Made by a program: the position numbers and the translations under genes. Below, piece after piece: positions 34,131 through 46,255 of a stretch of DNA of 64,000 bases. The number at the start of each line of letters is the position of its first letter. The stretch's first letter is position 1. Source of the DNA: Penelope pileata (Eukaryota > Chordata > Aves > Galliformes > Cracidae); assembly GCA_013396635.1 (NCBI GenBank), contig WBMW01001708.1:977110-1041109 (forward strand), read 5' to 3'. Under the pieces are notes generated by a model. The model saw nothing but the letters and a program-made list of their open reading frames with translations, ran no database searches and had not been told where the DNA came from.

Positions 34131-36017
34131 ACCTAAGCAAAAAATGTTTCTAATTTTCACTCTGCTTCATAGCTTCCCATTCAAAAAGGTTACTCATTCT
34201 CAAGAATATTTATACAAGAATGCAATTTGTTGAAAAAAATGCCTTAATAATTTGCCAGTATCTAACCGTTCATTAAACTGTACATATATTCTGTAGTTTT
34301 CAGCAAATTTCCCTGGAAACAAGGCAAGGTGATAGGAATATGCATTTAGTCCTGTTTCTTTGCCTAGATCATTCACACTCAGAGTGGTAGATGACTGCTC
34401 TTGAGACACAACTGCCCTTGTGTTGGAGAACTCATCATTTCCAGGGGCTGTGGTTCTGCACAGCCCCAAATTTGAACTATACTAAACTGGAAAATCTGGG
34501 ACCAACTGTTCCACAGATACATTTGCATTGTTTAAATCCTCCTCTTCTGGGATGATCTCTCACAATCCAGGTTTTGAAACAGATACTTCAAATTTGGAAG
34601 AACTTCATGTTTCTACTGGAGACATTCATTTTGGTACCCTGCCACAATTCATCCATTAGTTTAAAAGATTCACTACAATGCAAATGAAATTTCTGAGGAT
34701 ACTGCTTATACAGAGAAGGGTCTAAGCCAAGATTACAGCAAAAACTTTTTCTCTCGTTGCTTGTTCTGCAGCCATGTGACAGCTTTGGGCACAAAAAGGA
34801 GCAGAAAAGCTGCTGGTCTTGAAACTCTACTTTCCTGTAGAAAGAAAATATCAACTATACTTCCAGGTTATAGAAGTCAATACCATGATAGCGTATGTTC
34901 AAAGAAGCCAAAAAAGACTGAGTATGATTATTTTATACTGGCACTTCGTAACTTTTTAAGATATTGATTTTGCAACTTGAACATCTTTAAATGTGTATGC
35001 ATGATGTACGCAGAGGGTGAGTTCTGTACAATTTCTTATACTAGAAAAAAAATCAATATGTCCAATATATACCACAGATCATATGTTCATTCCTGAATGC
35101 TTGTTCTCAAGCATGGACTCTTGTCTCTGCCTTCCTGCTATCAGATTCAGAATTGATTTTCATATTAAAAAGTACACGTGTTACAAGTTCTTGGAGACCA
35201 TAATTACATCTGAGGAACTGCTGATACTTTGGTTCATTTGCATTCCTTTGAATACCAAAAAAAGAATTTTTCTCCATACAGAAGAGGCTTATTTTACCTT
35301 AAATTTCTAATAAGTCAAATGAATTAAGGAATCCTGGTTCACCTAATAAACCACTTAGTTGTAGTGATTACAAGATCAGACATTTACATGAACGAGAATA
35401 ACCTCTAAAGTCAGCATTAGTCGGAACTGGAAAAAATACAGTCTAGCCATACATATATGCTGTAAGAAGTAAAGGGCTAGGCTTTCAAACTGGAAGAGTA
35501 CAAATGCAAGAATACATTACTGATAGAGAAATAAGCACATTTTTTGTCATCCAATCTGGAGTTTGCCAAGTCAAAACTCTTCATCACTACTGACCTTGGA
35601 TGAGACACCAAGATTTCAGCTGTATGAGTCTCATTTTTAGTGGTTTCACTGAGAAATTAAAATTTTCTTCTTCAAAAGATTTTGATCATACGAGTGTAGA
35701 AAACCTGTTGGCTGTTCTACAATAAATAGATTTCTCCTTTTATACACTAGACAAGAAAATCCTTCCCAGAGATAGATGTAGTTCTAGGAAATGCTTCTGA
35801 TTTTGACAAATTCTAGTTTTCCAAAATGCTGCCCATTTTTCAGAATGAGATTCTCTAGATCCTTTATACTTCTGATGAAGTTTGTCTCATCATGGGAAGG
35901 AAAGTAGTCTGTACAAAGTTCCTGGCTCTGGTGTATTTTGAAAAGAAGAGACTGAGGGGAATAGGAAAATCTGTCTGGTAGAGGAGAATGATGTTGCGAT
36001 GAAATTAAAATAAAATA
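34131..36017. other. Unique non-coding DNA
   Basis: Two minus-strand frames (34588-34854, 88 codons; 34200-34469, 89 codons) follow one another in different frames. The first is preceded on that strand by a TTTTCTTTCTACAG acceptor-like string. I recognise no protein, and they may be chance frames. Confidence 0.45.
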
Positions 36018-36041
36018 ATATATATATATATATACATATAC
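36018..36041. repeat. (TA)n microsatellite
   Basis: Alternating TA over about 24 bases with one C interruption. Confidence 0.9.
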
Positions 36042-37091
36042 ACTCTCCATTAAGACCTTGCAGGTGTTTGGCTTTTTTTTTTCTAATGTTCTGATTTACT
36101 ACTGAAAGCCTTCATTTTTCTTAGTTTTCATCAAAAGCTTGAAAGCATCAAAACAATGAAAATTTGCATTAAAAAATATATTTTTAGTTTTAGCACAGAT
36201 GAAGCAGTCAAACATGAACAGTCAATACAGTGGTTAGACAGTGATATTTTAAGGAACAGCCCTGTCATTTACAAAGAGCATTTCTTCATCAAATGTAAAC
36301 CTTAGTAAACGTACCTCAGATGAGAAAACTTAACTGTGTACAAATATTTGTACACATTCAACAACAAATGTTTGGTAATTAAATTCTGAGTGTGTTTCTT
36401 ACATGATTTCCCATTGCAAAAGAGGCCATAGCCCTTAAGATCTATTAAAGATGCTATTGAAATCACACTGATCTGAACAAGATGGATATCAGGTTTCAGG
36501 CACACCTGTGTTTTTGTGTAAGATTTTCAGAAATACTAAAACAATTGATTTCAAACATAATGATTTTTTTATGCGTTCCCCATCTGTAAAATGCTGGTAA
36601 TAACTGTTATATCGTTCCCAGGGAAATTGTAGGTTAGCTTAAATTTAAGAGCAATCTGGAAATGGAAACATTACACAAGAGCTGAGTATTAGTTTTATTA
36701 CTTTTTAAAAATGTTTATCACCCACTATGTTTCCCAGAGAATCTCATCTACAGCATTTGGCTATATGTTTGGAAAATATCTTCTTCCGCCAGACAGTTTT
36801 GCCTGGAGACCTGCCATACAAAAAAAAATCTGCCCATCCTGCAAGTGAAACAGGGACAGCCATTTACATCAAGAACTCTGTGCATCTCAGTTGTTTCAAA
36901 TTCAGTTTTGAAGCACTGTAAGCAATTAACTTTGCCAGATTTTTTATTTTTTTTAACATTAGAGGCACAGAAACACAATTGGGAAGCTGCTTTGAAGAGC
37001 TTTAGTCCAAAACTGATGTCAACCTTTTCTCCATGAGAACACTGAGATAGATAGTAGTCATGCCCCAGATGCTCACACGTCCACAAGTTGA
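36042..37091. other. Unique non-coding DNA
   Basis: Nothing recognised apart from short T and A runs. Confidence 0.55.
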
Positions 37092-37481
37092 AGTGAGAAA
37101 CAGTCTGGAAAAGAGGAGGCTCAGGGGAGACCTCATTGCACTCTGCAACTTCCTGAAGGGAGGTTGTGGTGAGGAGGGGGTCGGCCTCTTCTCCCAGATA
37201 ACTAATGGCAGGACAAGAGGGAATGGGGACAAGTTTCAGCAGGGAAGCTTTAGATTGGATGTGAAGAAAAGCTTTTTCTCTGAAAGAGTGGTCAGGCACT
37301 GGAATGGCCTGCCTAGGGAGGTGGTGGAGTCACCGTCCCTGGCGCTGTTCAAGAACCGTCTGGATGAGGTGCTAAGGGATATGATATAGTAGCTTAGCGG
37401 GTAGGGGTGGTAATAGGAGGACGGTTGGACTAGATGATCTTGTAGGTCCTTTCCAACCTAGTGTTTCTATGATTCTATGAT
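37092..37481 (+). mobile_element. CR1 LINE, best preserved copy: ORF2 C-terminus and complete 3' end
   Basis: Sense CR1, 5'-truncated. From about 37092 the frame reads without interruption for about 97 codons to a TAG at 37387-37389, giving the C-terminal part of the CR1 ORF2 protein (reverse transcriptase/endonuclease polyprotein): LEKRRLRGDLIALCNFLKGG, GLFSQITNGRTRGNG, FFSERVVRHWNGLPREVVES and a final LDEVLRDMI. The 3' UTR follows (GACGGTTGGACTAGATGATC, TTTCCAACCTAGTG) and ends in two ATTCTATG-type octamers. It lacks the endonuclease and the catalytic reverse-transcriptase core, so it cannot move by itself. The open frame and intact tail suggest it is the youngest CR1 in the window. The 183-codon minus-strand frame at 36748-37299 is partly its antisense. 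Confidence 0.97.
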
Positions 37482-37490
37482 CAGCAAACC

Positions 37491-37526
37491 TTTTAGAGGA
37501 AAGGTAATTTTAGAGGAAAGGTAAAG
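37491..37526 (+). repeat. Two-copy tandem duplication, 17-base unit
   Basis: TTTTAGAGGAAAGGTAA occurs twice in direct succession about ten bases after the end of the CR1 copy. It could be a small insertion-associated or replication-slippage duplication. Confidence 0.8.
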
Positions 37527-38218
37527 ACATCAAAACATTAATCAATGGTTTTAGTTGTTTTACTTTGCTGTCTAAAATCTTTTTTGTTTCCTAGGGAGCA
37601 GCATAACATGACTGGAAGAAGTACATAAACCCAACTACTTTGCTGCGACTCTCAAAAGCGAACTTCAACAAGCATGGAAGCAAATGACAGTCATCGGTCT
37701 AGATGAGAATCCAATGTGGCAGTAAGAAAGAGAATTGTAAGAATTCTTGCAAAGATGTGATAACATCTTGCTATGCTGTAGTAGAACTGGAGTGCATATT
37801 TACATCTTTCACAATAGCTTTAATAATACCAAAACTTCAGCTGAATGATCTGATAAGTCTGATTAGAGGGAAGTTCCATAGCAATTAGGAATTTTTGTCT
37901 CCCATGACTTCTAAAACCATCACAAAGTCTGTCTTCAAACACTTCATCACAGTAGCTCCCATCTTTATAGACTTCTAAATAACTGAAGTTTGCTCTTACA
38001 TAAAGGTTTCACAAAGTTTGGAAAGTCAGGCTTTGAAGAGCAATCAAGTCACTGAACAACTCAGAGATTTCTCATGGTTTTAAGACAAGAATTTTTTCCT
38101 CCAAACCTTTAACTTAAGAAGAAACTTTTAGAGGAAACTATACTCATATATTACAGGCATATAAACCTTATTCCAGTATTAATAGGATAATAACATTTTT
38201 CTCTTGTGCTTTAATTGA
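37527..38218. other. Unique non-coding DNA
   Basis: Nothing recognised. Confidence 0.6.
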
Positions 38219-38842
38219 TGGTGTTGGTTTTTCAACCAATAGGCATCTAAGCACCAACATACTGCTCAGTTCTCCTTCTCAGAAGGACAGGGGGAGAAAA
38301 TACAATGAAAAAAGGAAAAGTTTGTGGGNNNNNNNNNNNNNNNNNNNNNNNNNNNNNNNNNNNNNNNNNNNNNNNNNNNNNNNNNNNNNNNNNNNAACCT
38401 ACATGGAAGCAAAATTATTCTCCACTTTCCATTAGGAAGTGATGTTCAACCACTTGTTGGGAAGTTGACCTTCATATGTGTAGTGGTAGATTAGGAAAAC
38501 AAATGTTTTCATAACAAGAGTCTCTCTACCTCTTTTTTTCTCTACTCCCAGCTTTTATTGCCACGCATGACGTCATATGGCATACAATATTGTGTTGGTT
38601 GGTTTAGGTCACCTTTCCTGGCTGTGTCCCCTTTCTACCTCATGCCCACTCCCAGCCTAGTGGTCCTTTGGTGGGGGAGAAATGGAGAGAGCCTTGATGC
38701 TGTGCCAATGCTGCTCAACAATGGCCAAAACATCAGTGCAATATCAGTCAGTATCAGTGCTGTTCAGCTGCAAGTGCAAAGCACAGCACTATATAGGCTT
38801 CTATGGGGAAAGTTAACTCCATCCAGGCAAAATGCAATACAT
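38219..38842 (+). mobile_element. Solo long terminal repeat of an avian ERVL-type endogenous retrovirus
   Basis: The start (TGGTGTTGGTTTTTCAACC), the GCATCTAAGCACCAACATAC and ACAGGGGGAGAAAATACAAT blocks, AGTTGACCTTCATATGTGTA, GCATGACGTCATATGGCATA, TCCTGGCTGTGTCCCCTTTC, CCACTCCCAGCCTAGTGGTC, ATGCTGTGCCAATGCTGCTC and AGTTAACTCCATCC follow in the order of a well-known family of bird LTRs. A perfect CRE (TGACGTCA) is at 38568-38575. No gag, pol or env sequence and no second LTR were seen within the window, so this is a solo LTR, probably left by recombination between two LTRs. Substitutions throughout and the lack of an obvious target duplication suggest moderate age. The assembly gap lies inside it. 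The ends are set to within about 5 bases. Confidence 0.85.
38329..38395. other. Assembly gap (67 N)
   Basis: A run of 67 N interrupts the LTR between its 5' purine-rich part and its central part. LTR sequence resumes on the right in the same orientation, so the gap falls inside one element rather than between elements. Confidence 0.99.
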
Positions 38843-40770
38843 TCAGTATCAGCAACTCTGATTTTTACAGTCATTTATCTTTGAGTTTTATAGTTTCATT
38901 TATATGGTTTGCATAGTTCCCCTTGATTAAAAGGGAAAAAAAAAAACCCACTTTGAAAGCACATATGACAAACGTTCTCTTACCAGAAGCTCAATTAAAG
39001 GAACCTAAACTTCATCAATAGAAAAATACATAAATTAATTATATCTGCCCAAAAATACATTAAAAATGCATAAATAAATTATAGCTGATTCATCTTCTGG
39101 GTTTGCATAGCTATGTTCCTGCTCAGCTTGAAGCCAAGACCCCCCTAAAAGCCACAGAAATAGCAATGCTCAGATTTCATTTCATTTGCAGGAAGGAGCT
39201 CACAGCCATTTTTGCCACCTAATGAAGATTACTAGAATCTGAAGGGCTTCCGCATAGAAAACTGAGGAAATAATAGCAGTGATTGCAATAGTGACTGACG
39301 TGGCCTGACAGGAGTAGATACACAGCAAGAAACACTACTGTGGACATGACATCTCACTGAAAGCCTTACTGGTTGTATTTCAGAATGGCTTTAATAATGT
39401 TCCTGTGATCTGTTCCCATCTATTAGCAGATGGAGCAAACTAGATGTTCCCCTGGAGCACGTCTTCTGGAGCAGTTTCACTGGAAAGCAGTTCTATTCAC
39501 GTACTCCAGGAGCTCTCCATGATGAGAACCCAAGGAAGGGAAATGGACCTGCTCTAAAAATGCATGTCCAGTTCAGAAAAAAATGGTAGCTCATCTGTCT
39601 GCAGTTGACTACACGACCATATTGTTGCCATACGTAAGCTTAGCCATCTTTCCAGCTGCCCAACAGTTTAACTCACTATCTCTTGCAATGAAACAAAATG
39701 AAGCTAAGCCACAGTATGTTGTGTTTGTCACAGGCATAGAGCACGCACGTAGTACTCACAGTCCAGCTAGTGCATCTTGCTGGAGCTTTAAGGCTGTATG
39801 TGCTTCTGCAGTGACTTTGAAATCTGGCTAAGTAAGGTTTTGACTCTTTCTCGTGCTTAATATCCTAGGATCGATTCAAATTGTACAAAGAAAAGAGAGT
39901 GAAATTATCCTGTCTTCTGTAACCTAGCCATGATCAGGGAGTACCAGAGATTTTATGAGATCTTTTACAGCCCAGCTTTGGAGGTCTGGAAAGTCCAGAT
40001 AAGCTTTGTGAATAATAAGTTCAATTTCAGGCTCTTTCAACATCGAACTCCAAACTTGAGAAATGCCCTTAAATTTGCTTTCTATTTTGAGCTATTGGTA
40101 GTTATTGGACATTTATTCAAGCATCATACAGTTCAATCATGTGAAGTTTCAATCGGTATCATCAGCACAGATTGCAATGTGAATGGATGGCGATTTTGTC
40201 CTCTTGACAGGTTGTTTCCGTCTTTGGGAAGACAAGTCAAGCTGCTATGCACAACTGAATGGCTGCTAGCAAGGCAACCCACTGCTCCATCTGGTTTAGA
40301 TAACAATTCATTCAATTCCTTGAGTTTTCTTTGGATTTGGTAGCTAGAAATAGATGAGATCAGTAATACAAAGTTTGCTTTGAGTTGCTGCCAAAGAATC
40401 TACATTTCAACATGTGGCTGCAAGGAAGACAAGAATCTGGAGATTTCTTCTTAATGAAAGGGGCTCTGCTTACCAAATGCAGAACTAGGAAGTATTTTTT
40501 ATTGCCTTTTATTTTGTTTTTAATATTTTATTTTAATATCAGTCTCCTACATTTAAAAAATGTGGACATGTTTAGCTGATAATCTTGTTAACATAATTGT
40601 AATCCTCACCAGGACATTGTACACACTTGTCTGCTTTTATATGATGGTACTAACATACTTCACACTGCCAAAAGCACCCATAAACGTTTATGCTGAAGTG
40701 ATATGGCTTTTCAACCATCAAGTCTAAAAAGTCACATTAGCATTGCATGTAAACCAGGCTCTGGAGTTCC
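38843..40770. other. Unique non-coding DNA
   Basis: A 137-codon plus-strand frame at 39930-40343 has no recognisable domain. Nothing else was recognised. Confidence 0.5.
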
Positions 40771-40785
40771 AAAAAAAAAAAAAAA
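40771..40785. repeat. Poly(A) run, 15 bases
   Basis: An uninterrupted A tract with no recognisable retroposed sequence upstream. Confidence 0.95.
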
Positions 40786-43582
40786 TCACTTCCTATCACA
40801 CAGGTCCTGCAAGCTGAACAAACTCTTATTATCCTTGGTGTCAGTTGTTACAAAGTTGCAGAGAAGTAAATTACTGGAATTTCATAATCTAGATTATTAA
40901 TGATACCTAAGAGGAGGCAGTATCTAGATGATCATCTCCTCTTCACTGTCTCAGCTTTGAATAGCCAACAAGATAAATCACATTTAACGGGTCTGAAAAT
41001 GGACACTAGGAACCTTTTTTGTTATGATGAGTTCCTAAACGTTACCTGATAGATTAAGAGCTTTGAACTGTCTCCAGATACTACTTTTCTGTTACTATTT
41101 GACGAGCCTTTGCAAAAATTTTTCAGAACTCAAGGCATTCCAGCTACAGCTACTCCAACAAAAAATGTCCAGACAGGTTTTTCTCTGGGGTAGCTCAGTA
41201 CCCCAGAGAGTTTTAGAGATGACCCATGTCACTCCTGCTTGACTTGCTAAACCTTTGCCAAGCTTCAGCAGCTGTACATCTACCACACTGCTCACATTTT
41301 GCAATTCATAATTAACTTTTAAGGTAAGAAGACTCTTGTATTCCAGCGCTCTGCAGTCTGGACATGTTACTGTAGCTGTAAGGCAAGCCCTTATAAACCT
41401 AATTCTATACATTCATTTTCACTGTCTTATTCTCTTTTTTATTTGCATTAGTGAATCAATTATTTGGATGTTCCACAGCACGGAACTGGAGCAGTGCAGC
41501 GTTGCTATGGCCCAAGATGTGCAACTATTTTGCAGAAAGAATTCATAGATGTATCTTCTGTAATAAGGGAAAATGAGTCTCTGAAGACGCTGCAGATCAT
41601 TTAGGGCAATAACAATACTTAGCAGTTACAGCCCCTGATCTACTAACCATTACCTTAATTGAAATAGAAGAGTTTGATCCTTCTTTCCCTGCTTTACCGT
41701 TCCCTCAGCACCACTCACACCGATCAGCATTGTGAGCCACCGTGTCCCACAGGGCACATAGCAAAAGGACTGAGCCTTAAGAACTCCTCTGTTCCCCAAA
41801 AGCATGTCTCCAGAGTCTGTTTACAGCAAATCTAGCTCACACCAGAGGCAGCTGCATACCAGTACCAAAGAAGTACACTCTCATTGTCTCTGCACTATGT
41901 GAAAGAATGAGCACACCAAAGCTGCCCCTCCACTGTTTCCAAGTGCAACATTGCAAGTCAGTCTTGCTCGGGAAGAAATATTTGTTTTCAGCTCCAGTCA
42001 GAGAAAATAACCATACACTTCCAAATAGAAGGGACACTGGTTCCCAGCATCATGCCAAGGAGCACACAATCCTGCCTCCTACACAAAGACCTGACTAACC
42101 CGGCCTGACCAGGTTCAGAGACAATGTGATCAAGGCCTGAGCTCAGAGCCTAATTCAGACAGTGGCTTATCTTAATTCACTTACTGCCACTAATAAAAAG
42201 ACAAGATTAAGTCACTGTAGCAGCAAGTAAGAGTCTTTTAAATGGCTTTGGCATCCTGGGACCCAGAGGCTGTTCATTTCTGTTGACCCTGATGTGACAA
42301 ATCAGGGCAGTTTACTGACTACACAAAGATCATTCTGGAATACATAATTTCTTCCAAGTTTAAAAGCCATCTTGACAGTTATGAGAAATGACGGCTTGGA
42401 TGTTTGTCTATAATTTTCCTATCATGCACAACACTACATTTGGCTTACTTTAATACTTGTTTACAGAGTTCCTTCATCTGACAAAAAAAATAAATGCAAT
42501 GGGATTAACAGACAGGTGACACAAAAGCACTCTCAAAGAAAAAGATATTTAATAGCATGGCAAAAAACATTTAGGAAAGGATAGTGAGTCCTATATATTT
42601 TGCCTGAAAATAAACAAAAGTAAACTGCATTTAAATGCTTTTAAATAAAGCTGTGGAATATATGGTGAAGCTGGCAAATTCCATTTCAGATTATCTAAAA
42701 GCCTGTCAGATACAATACCTGCATTTTCTTTAGTGGAAGATTATGAATTCTCCCACCACAAACTAACAAGAAAAGCTTTCTCTCTCAGTTTATTTCGCCC
42801 TTTCCTTACAAACTGAGGGATAAGAACTGATTCAAAAGAGCTCCTCTGAAAAGCTAAAGCTGCTAATGAATTCCAAATTTTAATGCTTGTTCAAGAAGCC
42901 AGGATTTTTCCAGTTTGTGAAATATCAGAGTGGGAATTTTTGGTAAAGTCTTTTAAAATTCCTGAGGATAAGCTTTCTAATTCCGTGTGGTCTGAAGTAC
43001 TTTTCTTCAGCATTTGGCAACGCATCTACATCGCTGGATCAATGTATTTTCTCTTCACCACAAACTGTGAATGTTCACAGCATGTTTCTAAGCCACTACA
43101 CTTTCTCTTCCTACGTTCCAGAAGTAAAGGTCAACAGAAGCATTGAACCCTCATCTGAGTAATAAGGAAATGTTGCTGGGCATGGTGTTTTTTAGGCTCT
43201 AGGGATCCAGGAGATGTCTTTACAATGATGGATTGAGATGCTCTGGAGGAACCACGGGGAGGAGAAATTTGTTTTTTGCAGATAGTTATTTCATTACCCC
43301 AAAGTGCTTCTCTTAATTTCCTGCTGTTCTGTCTTGTCTTAATTTCGTTGAATTTTTCAGTACCTGATATGGTGTCTAGAGTCAGAAAAAGGTACTTTGT
43401 AAATGTACATGTAGAAATTGGGAATGAGTATATAAACAAATGCCACCTGGAATGAACTATTATCACCCCAAAAATTAACGTGTGACATGTCTTACTGTTT
43501 AAATAAAATATTATGCACTTATTACAAGTTTTCTTATTTACACAACTACTGTTTATTATTACATAAAATCGAACTTAGAATT
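40786..43582. other. Unique non-coding DNA
   Basis: Open frames of 60 to 111 codons on both strands without domains. No repeat was recognised. Confidence 0.55.
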
Positions 43583-43614
43583 AAAAAAAAAAAAAAGAAA
43601 AAAGAGGAAGAAAA
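43583..43614. repeat. A-rich simple sequence
   Basis: A14 followed by G and further A runs in purine-rich sequence. Confidence 0.9.
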
Positions 43615-45096
43615 TCCACAACTTTTTGTTAACTCTAATTCTTCTTTTGGCTAGGGTTATGAGAAGCAATCTGTTCACTCCCAAGGGATGCCACTTCTGC
43701 AGTACTTGCTAAAAACAAAGCCAACTCCCAGATAGGAAACAAAAGAGCACAATGTTAGTTAGCAGAACTACACTCGCACTTCAGTTTTTCCACTCTTTAC
43801 ATTAATCCTTTGCAAGTTTTGCCACATTATTAGACACTAATAGTTGCTACTACACTTAGATAACTAGTAGGAGAGAAGAAAGAAAAGATTCACAAACAGA
43901 TGAGTTTTGTATTTGAAGAGAGTATAAAAGCTGAATCACTTGTTTCTGTTTAAACTGGGAAAGGACACAGACTGATCAGTATGAACGATGTTGCAGCAAT
44001 TTTTTTTGCAGCATAGACATAAAAGTGGATTAAAGAGGAAAAATTTCTTTTATTCCTAATGCTGTTTCTTTTATTTTTTTTTTTATATAGCATTCAGCTC
44101 TGATCTTCGAGACAAGGAATACATTTCTATTTGCATCTGTATAACTATTTTGGCACATAGAGTATAGTTCTACTGACCACTGAAGTCATCAGGAATTACT
44201 AATAGAAGTAATCCAGCAAGTTGTTGGATTTTTGTTATTGTTGTTGTTGGGTTTTTTTGTTTTTGTTTTTTTTAAATCTCAGCTCAAGAGACCTTGAAGA
44301 TTTTCAGCCAAAATTTTACTAAAATAGTTTCCTGGTAACCTACTTTTCATCTATAAACAGCATCCATGTTCTCTCTTCTGGAGATATCCTTTTGTGTATA
44401 TTTCTGGAACAACATTATAAGAGACTCATTGGGAATTACCACATAACGAATAAGGGCCAAAGCTGAGATGAGATGCTGAATTTATCTCCAAAGTTGTATC
44501 TTCATGCTTTCCAGGGACATTGACATCATTATGACTTTACTTGGGACTCCAGAGGAAGCCTCGAAAAGAATTAATTTAAGAAAAGGGATTTTACCTTGTG
44601 TGCAGTAGCCTCAGGGGCCTCAGGATTCTTATTGAGGTCACCAGGTACGTATGAACGGGCATTGAACAGAACAGTTGCCCAAATGGCCTACATGAACTAG
44701 AAGAGCTGCTGTATTGGCATTTGAACCTGCATTTTCCTTAGTGAAGATGAAGAGTTTCTAGGTTTTTATGTGGGACTTTGTATAGGAATACGCCTGGAAG
44801 AGAGCAGAAAAAGGTATAAGTCTGAATCCTCCTTTGCTTCTCGTTGCAAACAGTGCAAGCTTATCTTCTCTGGACACAGCTGATCATGGAAATGAGTTTG
44901 TGTAGGAACTCAAACACCCAAAGTGGGCTGAATCGCCAAAAGATTCATTGCATCTCAGTTCAGACAGTAAGGTAGGTGTGTAGGGTATCTAGTCCAAATG
45001 CAGATGTCAATAATTCAATTGTCTGGAAGAGTTTCTATCCTCTAGGAACACTGTGGGCTCAGGAAGAACTGCTCTGTGTGGGAGCAGCGAGTACTC
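43615..45096. other. Unique non-coding DNA with T-rich tracts
   Basis: T11 lies at about 44074-44084, and a T/G tract with four TTG units and several T runs at 44228-44273. Nothing else was recognised. Confidence 0.55.
44228..44273. repeat. (TTG)n and T-rich simple sequence
   Basis: TTATTGTTGTTGTTGGG followed by T runs separated by single G over about 46 bases. Confidence 0.88.
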
Positions 45097-45113
45097 TTTT
45101 TTTTTTTTTTTTT
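45097..45113. repeat. Poly(T) run, 17 bases
   Basis: An uninterrupted T tract. Confidence 0.95.
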
Positions 45114-46049
45114 AAAACAAATTGTTGATGCACTCAAAGCCAGCTTTTTGGAGATGTACATGTACATATAAGGTTTTATCTGGTTATACAGCCCTAAAAA
45201 GTGGATTATTAAACTGACAGCGAGATCTAGATGTTGTCTTTCTTTAGAGATAATTTGGGCCCTTAATTCTAAGCACCTGAGCAGTTCTATTGAGTTCAAA
45301 ATGCATTCGTTCAGTAGGACTTTGTCTTGATTTAATCACATCGAAAAATTGTTCTCAATCACAGTTTGAGCAATTGCTGTAAACTGTTAGGTAATTGTAG
45401 GCAATTTCAACAGCACATACAAACTGATTGAACTCTTGCAAGCAAATGTCAGGAGGGAATATCAAGAAACATTTACCAAGCTTCTCAATATTTTCTTGAT
45501 AATACTCAGATCCAAACACTAACCTTTCATGAAATCCAAAGCATTATTTTGAACAAAGTTGTGTATCTACGAGGGGAATTTATGTCCCTGCCCTAATTTA
45601 TGGCGTCTCCAAATGTGGAAATCCTATAAGATTTGAGTAAATATTTGAATCACATCAGAAATAAGGGAACATTCATGGTTTGGATCCGGTTTGGATCCTT
45701 TTCATGCAATGCTGTCCAATGTTGAGGTTTTGAGGCATCAAGACTAATAACCTGATAAGAATTATCACTATCGCTGTATTTGGTATTGTTATCAGCAGCA
45801 AGCTCAGGTTTGTAGTATGGCATAGTTTGCTTCCATGGCAGCTGGGAACAGCTGTGCATAGATCATAAAGATGTTTGGAAGTGTTCGCATATTTTAATTA
45901 CAGCATGGTTCCCTACCTAATTAAGAAATATTTATCTAGATGATTTGGACTCTGGTACATATTCAATATTGGTTGTATCAACATTTTCCCCCTGACCTAT
46001 TGACAGACTGGTTTGCACATGTATGTATTACACATTGTCTGTCTAGCAG
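45114..46049. other. Unique non-coding DNA
   Basis: Nothing recognised. A small direct repeat GGTTTGGATCC-type occurs around 45676-45700. Confidence 0.55.
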
Positions 46050-46255
46050 TCCCCAAATTAAAAAGCAGTAATTCTCTAGAGGTGTTGTTTTAACGGGTTT
46101 GCAGCTGTCTCCAGATTATTAGGTTTTTTTCACCCTCAGTTCATAATATCTAATTATTCTGCTAGCCTGTACTCAATTATTTAAAGCCTAGCCCTTATTA
46201 AATAGTATAGTTTAGCATGAATAGATTGCAGGTTAACTGGTTCAATATTACAAAA
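46050..46255. promoter_or_regulatory. Candidate conserved non-coding stretch rich in TAAT cores
   Basis: Several TAAT/ATTA cores (AAATTAAAAAG, TCTAATTATTC, TCAATTATTTAAAG, CTTATTAAATAG) occur together with an E-box (CAGCTG) and no simple repeat or TE match. The texture resembles developmental enhancers. This is an impression and not proof. Confidence 0.22.

Noticed and set aside
35935..35965. AGAAGAGACTGAGGGGAATAGG resembling the same CR1 segment
   Set aside because: It is an isolated short match with no neighbouring CR1 blocks.
36748..37299. 183-codon minus-strand open frame, the longest in the window
   Set aside because: Its first 70 or so codons lie antisense to the CR1 ORF2 at 37092-37389, and the rest has no recognisable domain. 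Open antisense frames are common over CR1.
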